From positions 1 through 50,878 of the forward strand of contig NZ_NQKY01000021.1 in NCBI RefSeq assembly GCF_002252675.1: 50,878 nt of DNA. Direction: 5' to 3'. This DNA comes from Synechococcus sp. BO 8801 (lineage in GTDB: Bacteria > Cyanobacteriota > Cyanobacteriia > PCC-6307 > Cyanobiaceae). Below are positions 24,161-29,904 of this stretch, piece after piece. Under the pieces are notes generated by a model. It was not told the origin of the DNA, ran no database searches, and worked only from the letters and a program-made list of their open reading frames with translations. Made by a program: the position numbers and the translations under genes. Position 1 is the stretch's first letter. Every line of letters starts with the position of its first letter.

Positions 24161-24391
24161 TCAGATTGTGGCGGAGGCCTCCAGCCGGCCGCTGACTGCG
24201 CTGTAGAAGGCCTGCGCGCTGATCAGCGCAGCACGGTGCTGGGCAGCCTCGGAGGCGAGGGCGGGGGGCAGCGGCATGGCCTGGAGATCAGCCAGTAGCA
24301 GCTCGGCATCCTGCAGCAGCTCGACACCATGGGCGGCCATGTCATCGGCCAGGTCAGCGGCGTATTCGGTGGTGGTGGTTTCGGAGAACAT
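24161..24391 (-). CDS. Small helical hypothetical protein
   Basis: Protein of 76 aa, MFSETTTTEYAADLADDMAA, then HGVELLQDAELLLADLQAMP and PALASEAAQHRAALISAQAF. All-helical and acidic, with no motif I recognise. First gene of the minus-strand run below the terminator at 24493, so its promoter should lie in 24392-24490. Confidence 0.5.
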   Translation of the reverse strand: MFSETTTTEYAADLADDMAAHGVELLQDAELLLADLQAMPLPPALASEAAQHRAALISAQAFYSAVSGRLEASATI

Positions 24392-24492
24392 GACCGGGTG
24401 AATCAGGACAGCGGAAGCATAGCCTGTTCGTCAACAATCAGCGGTCCTAAAGTACAACAAACACCGCTAAGGATTGGCAACGGCAACAGACA

Positions 24493-24523
24493 CAAAAAAC
24501 GGGGGGTGCACTACGCCCCCCGC
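24493..24523 (-). terminator. Rho-independent terminator of the replication/TerS transcript
   Basis: On the minus strand a stem of six G-C pairs (GGGGGG/CCCCCC with a 7-nt loop) is followed by GTTTTTTG. It lies 50 bp beyond the stop of the TerS-like gene and closes the long minus-strand operon. Confidence 0.8.
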
Positions 24524-24569
24524 ACCATGACGTTTCTGAACCTCGCCCACCCTATTCTGCCGGAGCCGG

Positions 24570-25025
24570 TCAGTCCTCACCGTGGGGAAGACCGCGTACC
24601 CAGCTCCCGCTAGGTGGCGATGCTGCAGGCGGGGTCACGTTGACGGTCTGGAACCGCACTGGCTGAGGAGGTGGGGGATCAAACAGACCGCAAAGCCTGG
24701 CCTGCGCGTTGATGGCGCCCAAGCAAACGGCGAGGTTGCCATCGTGCAGTGCTCTGAGCTGAAGCACGGACAACGCAGAAAGCAGCTGGGATAGAAGTTG
24801 CTGCCTATCAATCTGCCAGTCATCGATGATGATCTGGCGGGCGTCAGCGATGAGCCGATCGCATGATCTAACCGGCATCCCCCAGTTATCCGAAGCAAAC
24901 CGAAGCACCTGCTGGCGGGTCTTTCCGCTGATCAGCATGGTTGCGATCTCCTGCGCACGGGAGAGGCGCAGGGCCTGAGTCGGTCTGTCCCTCCCCCCCT
25001 CAAGGTTGCCGCTGGCTGCCGTCAC
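24570..25025 (-). CDS. Terminase small-subunit-like protein
   Basis: Protein of 151 aa. The N-terminal HTH region (LRLSRAQEIATMLISGKTRQ, QVLRFASDNWGMPVRSCDRL, IADARQIIIDDW) is followed by a central helical domain (RQQLLSQLLSALSVLQLRAL, NLAVCLGAINAQARLCGLF), the layout of phage small terminase subunits that recognise pac/cos DNA. The C-terminus is Pro-rich. The GTG start overlaps the upstream stop (GTGA). With no large subunit or capsid genes in the element, a satellite-style TerS that redirects a helper's packaging is plausible. A generic HTH regulator is the alternative. Confidence 0.5.
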   Translation of the reverse strand: MTAASGNLEGGRDRPTQALRLSRAQEIATMLISGKTRQQVLRFASDNWGMPVRSCDRLIADARQIIIDDWQIDRQQLLSQLLSALSVLQLRALHDGNLAVCLGAINAQARLCGLFDPPPPQPVRFQTVNVTPPAASPPSGSWVRGLPHGED

Positions 25026-25309
25026 CCCTGACCCCCCTGGTGAGTGTCGCGCAGGGTCAGCAGATCGCTCAGCGGCATACGGGCTATCTCCTGAGGGGTG
25101 AAGGCCCGTGGGGCCGGCTGCTGCTGCTGCATGGCGGCCTGGCGCTCGCGCTCGCGCTTGGCTTCGTTGAACTCGCTGGAAAATGCGTACGACAACAGGG
25201 CGCTGGTAGGCAACTCACCCATTTCCTGTGGGGTCAGATCCCGATCAACGGGCAGGCCCATGCCGTATCTATCAGCGCGCTGGCCGGGGCGGTACTTCTT
25301 CTCAGTCAT
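25022..25309 (-). CDS. Small protein with duplicated TPQE-PxSxLL motif
   Basis: Protein of 95 aa from the ATG at 25309, MTEKKYRPGQRADRYGMGLP. The segment LTPQEMGELPTSALLSYA recurs as FTPQEIARMPLSDLLTLRD, separated by a charged, Gln-rich helix (FNEAKRERERQAAMQQQQ). The stop overlaps the TerS-like start by 4 nt, so the two are made together; it may be its partner. Not recognised. Confidence 0.55.
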   Translation of the reverse strand: MTEKKYRPGQRADRYGMGLPVDRDLTPQEMGELPTSALLSYAFSSEFNEAKRERERQAAMQQQQPAPRAFTPQEIARMPLSDLLTLRDTHQGGQG

Positions 25310-25338
25310 GGTGATGAAGGGGAGGGAGGATGGCCGGA

Positions 25339-25500
25339 TTAGAACCGGCGAGGGGATGGGGCGATCTGATCGATCAGGGCATCGGCGCCGATCTGCAAGA
25401 TGTGGCGCATGGCGGCAGACGGTCTGCAGCAATGGTGCACGGCGATGGCGTCGATCTTCTCGATCAGAGGGGACGGCAGGCGCACGGCCACCTGCTTCAT
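25339..25500 (-). CDS. Ribbon-helix-helix protein
   Basis: Protein of 53 aa from the ATG at 25500: KQVAVRLPSPLIEKIDAIAV followed by HHCCRPSAAMRHILQIGADA. The beta-strand (KQVAVRLP) plus two helices fit an Arc/CopG/MetJ-type RHH DNA-binding fold. Such proteins usually autoregulate their operon. An ATG two codons upstream is possible. Confidence 0.6.
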   Translation of the reverse strand: MKQVAVRLPSPLIEKIDAIAVHHCCRPSAAMRHILQIGADALIDQIAPSPRRF

Positions 25501-25595
25501 GGGCATCCCAGGAATGGGTGGGGCAGTGGGAAGCAAGGGAGGAGCTGCAGCCAGCTAAGTGTTCCGTTCGTCCGACGTTCGGCAGACGCGATGCA

Positions 25596-25739
25596 TCACC
25601 CCTTCGGATTGCCCCTGCGCTTCCACTTCGCCACGATCACGCGCCCCTCCTTTGTGGTCACATCCCGAGGGATGCGCAGCGGTCGAGGAGCCGCTGTCCC
25701 CGCCTTCCGGGCCCGTTTGGGGCGACGTTTGGAGGCCAC
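25596..25739 (-). CDS. Very small basic protein (47 aa)
   Basis: GTG start at 25739, two nt after the stop of the upstream gene; reads ASKRRPKRARKAGTAAPRPL, then RIPRDVTTKEGRVIVAKWKR and ends GNPKG. Highly basic, so nucleic-acid binding is likely. Support comes from its tight spacing in the operon and a coherent C-terminal beta/helix pattern. Unrecognised. Confidence 0.4.
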   Translation of the reverse strand: MASKRRPKRARKAGTAAPRPLRIPRDVTTKEGRVIVAKWKRRGNPKG

Positions 25740-25741
25740 GG

Positions 25742-25987
25742 TCAATACACCCCCGGCGTGAGATTGCCCCGCCTTCCAGGCCGCTGGCGGTCACGCGAGG
25801 GATACGCGGGCCACAGGCCTTCGATGCGGCCGACAGCCTCCAGGCGCCGGAGGATGGTGGAGCGGATGTAGTGCTCCACGGGAACGTCGTGCCGCTGGCA
25901 GTAGCTCACCAGCTCGCCGGCCGCTTCAAGGGGGAGATGCACCGTGAAGGCGGCGACGGTCGGCGATGCCTTCTTGGGGGGGGCCAT
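25742..25987 (-). CDS. Ribbon-helix-helix-like protein
   Basis: Protein of 81 aa, MAPPKKASPTVAAFTVHLPL, then EAAGELVSYCQRHDVPVEHY and IRSTILRRLEAVGRIEGLWP. The pattern strand (AAFTVHLPLE), helix, VPVEHYIRSTILRRL helix is like the second RHH protein of the cassette. The stop is 2 nt from the next GTG, and its own ATG follows the upstream stop by 2 nt. Confidence 0.55.
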   Translation of the reverse strand: MAPPKKASPTVAAFTVHLPLEAAGELVSYCQRHDVPVEHYIRSTILRRLEAVGRIEGLWPAYPSRDRQRPGRRGNLTPGVY

Positions 25988-25989
25988 GG

Positions 25990-26181
25990 TCAGAGGGCAG
26001 CGGGGTCATCGATGCCCAACTTGCGCTTGAGCTCAGCGAAGCGATGGGCGCTTGCCCGCTGCGCCATCGCAGGCGGGTGACCGCAGGCGAGGCCCACGGC
26101 CATGAGGCCGTCGCGCTCGATCGCCTGGTGCAGGCGGCGCAGGCCATCAGGGCTCATTTCGTACTGATCGGCGACGGTCAT
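25990..26181 (-). CDS. Small hypothetical protein
   Basis: Protein of 63 aa from the ATG at 26181, MTVADQYEMSPDGLRRLHQA, then IERDGLMAVGLACGHPPAMA and FAELKRKLGIDDPAAL. First gene after the long regulatory gap. Longer in-frame sequence upstream is open but looks non-coding and contains a direct repeat, so the internal ATG was preferred. A DNA-binding helix pattern is possible but not clear. Confidence 0.5.
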   Translation of the reverse strand: MTVADQYEMSPDGLRRLHQAIERDGLMAVGLACGHPPAMAQRASAHRFAELKRKLGIDDPAAL

Positions 26182-26456
26182 CGGCTTGGGAGGTTCTGGC
26201 CCAGCCTTCCGGCGACTGGCACACCTGGGGGCGAGTCTCAACAAGGACAGAGCTTCAGGGGCCTGATCTTGGACACGAATCACACGATGAGACGGGAAAC
26301 GGGCCGATTTCGGCGGGGATGAGACGCCCGGATCGTGGCTGCAGCTGGGGCGACTGGCACACCAGCGGCGGATCATCTGTGTTCTGCGCAGGTTGGCGGC
26401 AGGCACTTGGCCAAGCCGATCTCCTCGCGGGTATCAGGAGGAGACTCTCCATAAAC
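26182..26456. other. Regulatory gap with 15-bp direct repeats
   Basis: No convincing gene. Two identical 15-bp copies of GGCGACTGGCACACC lie at 26211-26225 and 26349-26363 in the same orientation, 138 bp apart. The stretch separates the symmetric GGTTG array from the small-gene operon, and probably holds that operon's promoter on the minus strand. Confidence 0.5.
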
Positions 26457-26609
26457 GGTTGATCTGGTTGGATCCCCTGCACTGGAATGGATCTGGTGGT
26501 TGCTGAAAGTGGTTGGCGATGGTTGGCGTAGTTGGGGTTCCAACCGTCACCAACCGCCTACTCCAACCGGGAGAACCCTTGTAGCAACTGCGCTCCAACC
26601 AGTTCAACC
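26457..26609. repeat. Mirror-symmetric array of ten GGTTG sites (candidate replication origin)
   Basis: Five GGTTG sites begin at 26457, 26466, 26498, 26511 and 26521. Five inverted CAACC sites end at 26545, 26555, 26568, 26600 and 26609. Each pair sums to 53066, so spacings 9-32-13-10 mirror exactly as 10-13-32-9 about position 26533, while the DNA between sites is not conserved. It lies directly downstream of the RepA-like gene. Such iteron-like dyads are typical of initiator-bound origins, and a role as the element's origin is inferred. Confidence 0.7.
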
Positions 26610-26614
26610 ACTTT

Positions 26615-27973
26615 TCAGCCATCTGCCCCTGTAAGCGCACCAGGGCGGATGGTGTAGACGGTCGTGCCGTACGCCTTCCCTTGCTTCAACAGGCCCTTCC
26701 TCACCATCGCCCAGCACTGCTTACGGATCAGCTCCACCTGCGGCTTGGTGGGGGCGTCCGTGTTGTACACGATCAGGGCGATCTGGCGGACGGCGGCCCC
26801 CTTCGGATCAGCGATCGCACCGATTGCTTCAAGCACCTGCCGCTGTTGCTCCGTCAGCGCCTGGACCGTTTCTGCCTGCCGCTCATCCGCCAGCAGCTCC
26901 GCTATGGCCTTCTGGTACTCCCCGACCACCTCGAAGGTGCCCCGCTCGAAGTCCCCACGGATCAGCAGATCCTGGAAGGGCGCCCGCCCCTCAACCACCA
27001 TCCGGCGGTGGGGGTTCTCTTTGTCGGCGATCCAGACCTTCTTCATCGGACACCGCTTCTCCATGAAGTGCAGGGAGATGCAGGCAGACACGGCGCCGCC
27101 AGCAGAGCCATGGCCACGGATGGCCTGGATGCCGATAGGCCCGGTGTCCTTCGGCGAGTGGAACAGGCATACGTGCGTGACGCCATAGGGCGCCAGCAGG
27201 GTCTGCACGTCGATGAGGGCACCGCCGGCCTCCGGTTCCTGATCGCTCCCGTAGATCCGCTGGATCGAGTGGAAGAACGAATCCGTGATCAGGACCAGCC
27301 CCGGTTCCGCTGCCGCGTGCTCCAGCAGGAGGTCCGCCCCAGCGTCGTCCCAAGCCAAGTCGTCCTCCTCCGTGTAGAGGCGGACAATCTGCGGGTGCAG
27401 CGTCCCATCAGGCTCCATCAGGCCCACGGAGCGCAGATAGGCGGCTGAATCAGCAGCGGGCTGGTCTACCCACCACAACAGGATGCGATGGGGCCCTGGG
27501 GCCACAGGAAAGCGCCCCATCAGCGGGCGGCCAAAGATCAGGTCTGCAGCGAGGCGGGCAGCGAGCTTGGTCTTGCCCACCTTGTTGTACGCCGCGATGC
27601 CGGTCAGGCATCCCTTAGCGATCAGGCCATCCACGAGCCACTGCTTCTCCGTGATCCGCGCCTTCTCCCCCCCGGCGGTGCCCTTCTCCGCGTCACCCAT
27701 CACCATGGCGCGTTGGATCTGAAGGATCCGCTGTCGCGTCTGCGATGGGGATACACGGAGTCCAAGCTCCCCGGCCAGCGTGGCGGCCTTGATCTGCCGT
27801 CGGATGCTGTTTCTTTCGTGACTCGGGTGCGCCGGGTCGAGCATGGATCGGATGACCGCTTCCCACTGGTCGATGGGTGCCAAGTCTTGCGCTGACGGCA
27901 AGGCATGCACCGTCGCCAGTTGTTGTGCCTCCTCCACCGCCAACCTGGCCAGTTCTGGGTCCCAGACGGTCAT
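26615..27973 (-). CDS. RepA-like AAA/RecA-fold ATPase (replication helicase type)
   Basis: Protein of 452 aa. Walker A AAYNKVGKTKL (Lys134, Thr135) is preceded by ITEKQWLVDGLIAKGCLTGI, and Walker B is GLVLITDSF (about 226-233). HVCLFHSPKD and the Gly-rich HGSAGGAVSA follow as further RecA-fold motifs. This is the AAA_25/RepA-type helicase layout found in plasmids and phage satellites. The C-terminal 100 residues form a winged-helix-like tail (LTEQQRQVLEAIGAIADPKG...VRKGLLKQGKAYGTTVYTI). The ATG overlaps the stop of the zinc-protein gene (ATGA). It probably acts at the adjacent GGTTG array. Confidence 0.75.
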   Translation of the reverse strand: MTVWDPELARLAVEEAQQLATVHALPSAQDLAPIDQWEAVIRSMLDPAHPSHERNSIRRQIKAATLAGELGLRVSPSQTRQRILQIQRAMVMGDAEKGTAGGEKARITEKQWLVDGLIAKGCLTGIAAYNKVGKTKLAARLAADLIFGRPLMGRFPVAPGPHRILLWWVDQPAADSAAYLRSVGLMEPDGTLHPQIVRLYTEEDDLAWDDAGADLLLEHAAAEPGLVLITDSFFHSIQRIYGSDQEPEAGGALIDVQTLLAPYGVTHVCLFHSPKDTGPIGIQAIRGHGSAGGAVSACISLHFMEKRCPMKKVWIADKENPHRRMVVEGRAPFQDLLIRGDFERGTFEVVGEYQKAIAELLADERQAETVQALTEQQRQVLEAIGAIADPKGAAVRQIALIVYNTDAPTKPQVELIRKQCWAMVRKGLLKQGKAYGTTVYTIRPGALTGADG

Positions 27974-28698
27974 GGCCGTGCCTCCGCCGTTCGGGGCAGG
28001 TCAAGCTCATACAGCGCCAGCACGATCAAATCCTGCGGTTCGTATGGCCCCATGTCTGGGGGTGGCGGGTCGGGCTCGCCCTCTGGCAACTGAGGTGACC
28101 CGGACGAATAAACGCTCAACCGGTATCCCCATGACGTTGCCCAGCGGTCGGCGTCGGCCGCCTGATACGCCAGCTCACGGTGCTTCCCCAGCAACCACAC
28201 CTGGAACTGCTCCAGCGCCGCGTGCCCTTTCGCCATGGCCGCCAGCTGGGGCAACATCCCTGCGGCCTCCTTCAGCGCCAGCTGGATAAGCTGATGCACC
28301 TCCGGGAACTCGTCATCACGCAGGTGATCAAACGGCGGTACCGCCAGCGCCTGCTCAATCAGCGGCATCAGCACCGGGATCTTCCCGGCGACGATCTCAG
28401 CCTGCGAGCGCTGCACTCTGAGGCGTTGCGACCGTGGAAGATGCTGGTGTTGTTCATGCAGCCGGAACTGCCCCCAGCCATCTGCATCGCCGAGAAAGGC
28501 CCATTCCTGGCCATCTGCGCCAGGTCCGTGCTCACCTTTGCGACATGCCCAGGTAGGAGGGGCGTAGGTGCTTCCTCTCCAGCACAGAACCAGGCCGCTA
28601 GGGGTGACCCTGCATGAGGTGTCATGTGTGCGGCCGCAGACCGCGCACGCGCTTTGGCGACTGCTAACGATCCAGCCGCCACTTGGAGAAGCCGCCAT
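27970..28698 (-). CDS. Zinc-binding replication-associated protein (primase-like N-terminus)
   Basis: Protein of 242 aa. The N-terminus has CAVCGRTHDTSCRVTPSGLVLC, a likely zinc ribbon (Cys18, Cys21, Cys29 or His25, Cys39) like those at the start of phage and plasmid primases and DNA-recognition modules. WGQFRLHEQHQHLP follows. The rest is helical with a Pro-rich, acidic C-terminus. No catalytic TOPRIM or AEP motif is evident, so it may only load or target DNA. Its ATG overlaps the upstream stop (TGATG) and its stop overlaps the RepA-like start. Confidence 0.6.
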   Translation of the reverse strand: MAASPSGGWIVSSRQSACAVCGRTHDTSCRVTPSGLVLCWRGSTYAPPTWACRKGEHGPGADGQEWAFLGDADGWGQFRLHEQHQHLPRSQRLRVQRSQAEIVAGKIPVLMPLIEQALAVPPFDHLRDDEFPEVHQLIQLALKEAAGMLPQLAAMAKGHAALEQFQVWLLGKHRELAYQAADADRWATSWGYRLSVYSSGSPQLPEGEPDPPPPDMGPYEPQDLIVLALYELDLPRTAEARP

Positions 28699-28973
28699 CA
28701 GCGCAGCCCCCCTGCGGCCTTGGAGAGCTCCTCCCGGCTGAATGCTTCAACGGAAGCGGGGTCCACCCGGTTGAAATCCGTGAAGGCTGCTTCACAACGA
28801 TCACCATGCCACTGGAAAGGTGCACGGGTTGTCAGACCGCCCCTTCGGTAGTGAGTTCCTTCGAGAAAGGGATTGAACGGGGCAGCTCGAAGACGAAGAA
28901 GGGTCTTGGGGTGAACGCCGAGACGACCCGCCATTTCGGCGGTATCGAGCCACGGCTCGGGGCATGGGCGCAT
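28698..28973 (-). CDS. HTH DNA-binding protein (excisionase/MerR-like)
   Basis: Protein of 91 aa, RPCPEPWLDTAEMAGRLGVH followed by PKTLLRLRAAPFNPFLEGTH. The segment WLDTAEMAGRLGVHPKTLLRLR is a typical winged-HTH/excisionase recognition helix. FEWH-like residues and an Asp/Glu-rich helix complete it. Start at the ATG at 28973 (a GTG sits one codon earlier). It heads the replication operon and could be the excisionase or operon regulator. The palindrome at 28988-29007 lies 15 bp upstream. Confidence 0.65.
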   Translation of the reverse strand: MRPCPEPWLDTAEMAGRLGVHPKTLLRLRAAPFNPFLEGTHYRRGGLTTRAPFQWHGDRCEAAFTDFNRVDPASVEAFSREELSKAAGGLR

Positions 28974-28987
28974 CACGAAGTCTCACG

Positions 28988-29007
28988 AGGAACTTTTTAG
29001 CGTTCCT
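28988..29007. promoter_or_regulatory. AGGAAC-N8-GTTCCT inverted repeat upstream of the HTH gene
   Basis: Six-bp arms AGGAAC (28988-28993) and GTTCCT (29002-29007) flank an AT-rich 8-bp spacer, 15 bp upstream of the HTH gene start. The geometry is suitable for a dimeric repressor; autoregulation is a guess. Confidence 0.4.
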
Positions 29008-29041
29008 GGGGACAGTGTTGTGGCTGAGAAAGCCTGCAGCT

Positions 29042-29554
29042 TCAGGGACTGGCCAAAACGCCACGCACCCACGAAGCATGCTTCGAGAGAAGGAAGCGCT
29101 GCATCAGCCGCTCGGCGGTGGAGTCTCCAAGCTCCTTGCGGACCATCTTTACGTACCAGAGGAATTCATCTCGATTTCTGCCCCGGATTGCCCTCCGTAA
29201 GGCATCTGGAGGATCCCAGCCAAGGAATCCAGCATCTAGACATTCTTCAACAGGGGTCAGCTTTGCTTCCTGGAGTCTGCCCCTCATCCGTCTGACCATC
29301 TCAGGCGTTAAGCGCTTCCCAGAAGACGTTCGACAACCTGCTGCGAAGAGGTCTTGACTCAGTGCAGCAAGACTCTTGCCCTCCCCCTGCTCAAGCACCT
29401 CTCGGTAAATGAGCGCCTTCGTGACTGCTTGATGGTGAGACTTCTGGTTTTCCTCTTCACGTGCAGGCCGAAGACCGCCAAGGGACACACCACGTGCGGC
29501 CGCCCGCCGCAGCCCCCGGCGGATGCTTGCCCCGTGTTCCTCAGGAATCTGCAT
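29042..29554 (-). CDS. Serine-recombinase-like C-terminal domain protein without a catalytic domain
   Basis: Protein of 170 aa from the ATG at 29554, preceded by a strong GGGAGGAG ribosome-binding site. Residues EEHGASIRRGLRRAAARGVS resemble the end of the catalytic domain and helix E of serine recombinases (xxxRxGLxxAxARGVxLG). KSLAALSQDLFAAGCRTSSG and KRLTPEMVRRMRGRL resemble the following DNA-binding domain (LAxxLNxxGxxTxxGxxWTxxxVxRIL). The N-terminal Ser nucleophile region is absent. It may be a DNA-binding accessory or recombination-directionality protein. First minus-strand gene inside the right end. Confidence 0.5.
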   Translation of the reverse strand: MQIPEEHGASIRRGLRRAAARGVSLGGLRPAREEENQKSHHQAVTKALIYREVLEQGEGKSLAALSQDLFAAGCRTSSGKRLTPEMVRRMRGRLQEAKLTPVEECLDAGFLGWDPPDALRRAIRGRNRDEFLWYVKMVRKELGDSTAERLMQRFLLSKHASWVRGVLASP

Positions 29555-29598
29555 TGACAGCACTCCTCCCAAGAGAAGATCGGGGCCCAAGGGACCAC

Positions 29599-29618
29599 TT
29601 GCACACGATTTGCACACA
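29599..29618. promoter_or_regulatory. Candidate integrase arm-binding site, right
   Basis: TTGCACACGATTTGCACACA differs at two positions from the left-end copy at 18550-18569 and has the same + strand orientation. It lies 71-90 bp inside the right att core and about 50 bp upstream of the recombinase-like gene. Confidence 0.55.
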
Positions 29619-29666
29619 ACGCCCAAAACAAGATGCTGTGAGACGACCAAGACCGCCGGCTGGGCC

Positions 29667-29710
29667 ATTGAAAAGGCCCCTTCCAGGGCCCATGGGTCAT
29701 TTGGGTGACA
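29667..29710. repeat. Right attachment-site repeat (ssrA 3' end)
   Basis: Copy of the 44-bp attachment repeat that forms the end of the tmRNA coding piece and its terminator. The exact 22-bp core is 29689-29710. Relative to the left copy, the two differences inside the hairpin are paired, a C-G to G-C exchange between 29677 and 29688, so the stem is preserved in both. Confidence 0.85.
29671..29690 (-). terminator. ssrA transcription terminator
   Basis: On the minus strand GGCCC-TGGAAG-GGGCC is followed by TTTT, a short intrinsic terminator directly after the tmRNA coding piece. It is part of the attachment repeat, so the element restores a terminator on insertion. Confidence 0.65.
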
Positions 29711-29865
29711 AGGCTGACCTCACCCCGTCTCCGTTAAGAGTGTCAGGCAGCCACGGGGGCGGCTTGACGGGAGAAACGAACGATGTTGTTCGCTGTTACG
29801 GGTTCGCTCTTACCGAGCAGGCTTCAGTCACCCTCCTCATGCCCCGTCGAAACCATTGCAGCCCC
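29690..29865 (-). ncRNA. ssrA: tmRNA coding piece (permuted two-piece ssrA)
   Basis: The minus strand begins GGGGCTGCAATGGTTTCGAC, the 5' acceptor-stem strand and hallmark start of tmRNA. It contains the resume ORF at 29793-29743, which encodes ANNIVRFSRQAAPVAA and a stop. This closely matches picocyanobacterial tags. GGGGCTG pairs with CAGCTCC of the acceptor piece. tmRNA and SmpB rescue stalled ribosomes and tag the nascent peptide for proteolysis. The mature 3' end (near 29690) is approximate and lies in the attachment repeat. Confidence 0.92.
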
Positions 29866-29904
29866 GGGATGACGCACCGCCGGGGGGGCGGTGGGTCGGG
29901 GGAA
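29866..29904 (-). other. Intervening segment of the permuted ssrA precursor
   Basis: The 39 nt between acceptor and coding pieces are expected to be removed during processing, as in other permuted tmRNAs. GC-rich, with a C-run and G-run that could fold. Confidence 0.6.

Larger units (their letters stand above)
18411..29710. mobile_element. Integrated element at the 3' end of the permuted ssrA gene (phage-satellite/tycheposon-like)
   Basis: About 11.26 kb lie between two 44-bp imperfect direct repeats (18411-18454 and 29667-29710, offset 11256). Contents are a tyrosine integrase next to the left repeat, a minus-strand replication cassette entering from the right, a candidate iteron origin, a TerS-like gene, and many small phage-type ORFs. 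Base composition is lower in GC and more varied than in the flanking core genes. No capsid, portal, tail-assembly or large terminase genes are seen apart from a tape-measure fragment. The best reading is a phage satellite or tycheposon; a degraded prophage is the alternative. Confidence 0.85.

Noticed and set aside
26434-26622. 62-codon minus ORF (MAEKWLNWLERSCYKG...) overlapping the end of the RepA-like gene
   Set aside because: The region is dominated by the mirror-symmetric GGTTG array, which better explains its sequence; the ORF could be translated but has no independent support.
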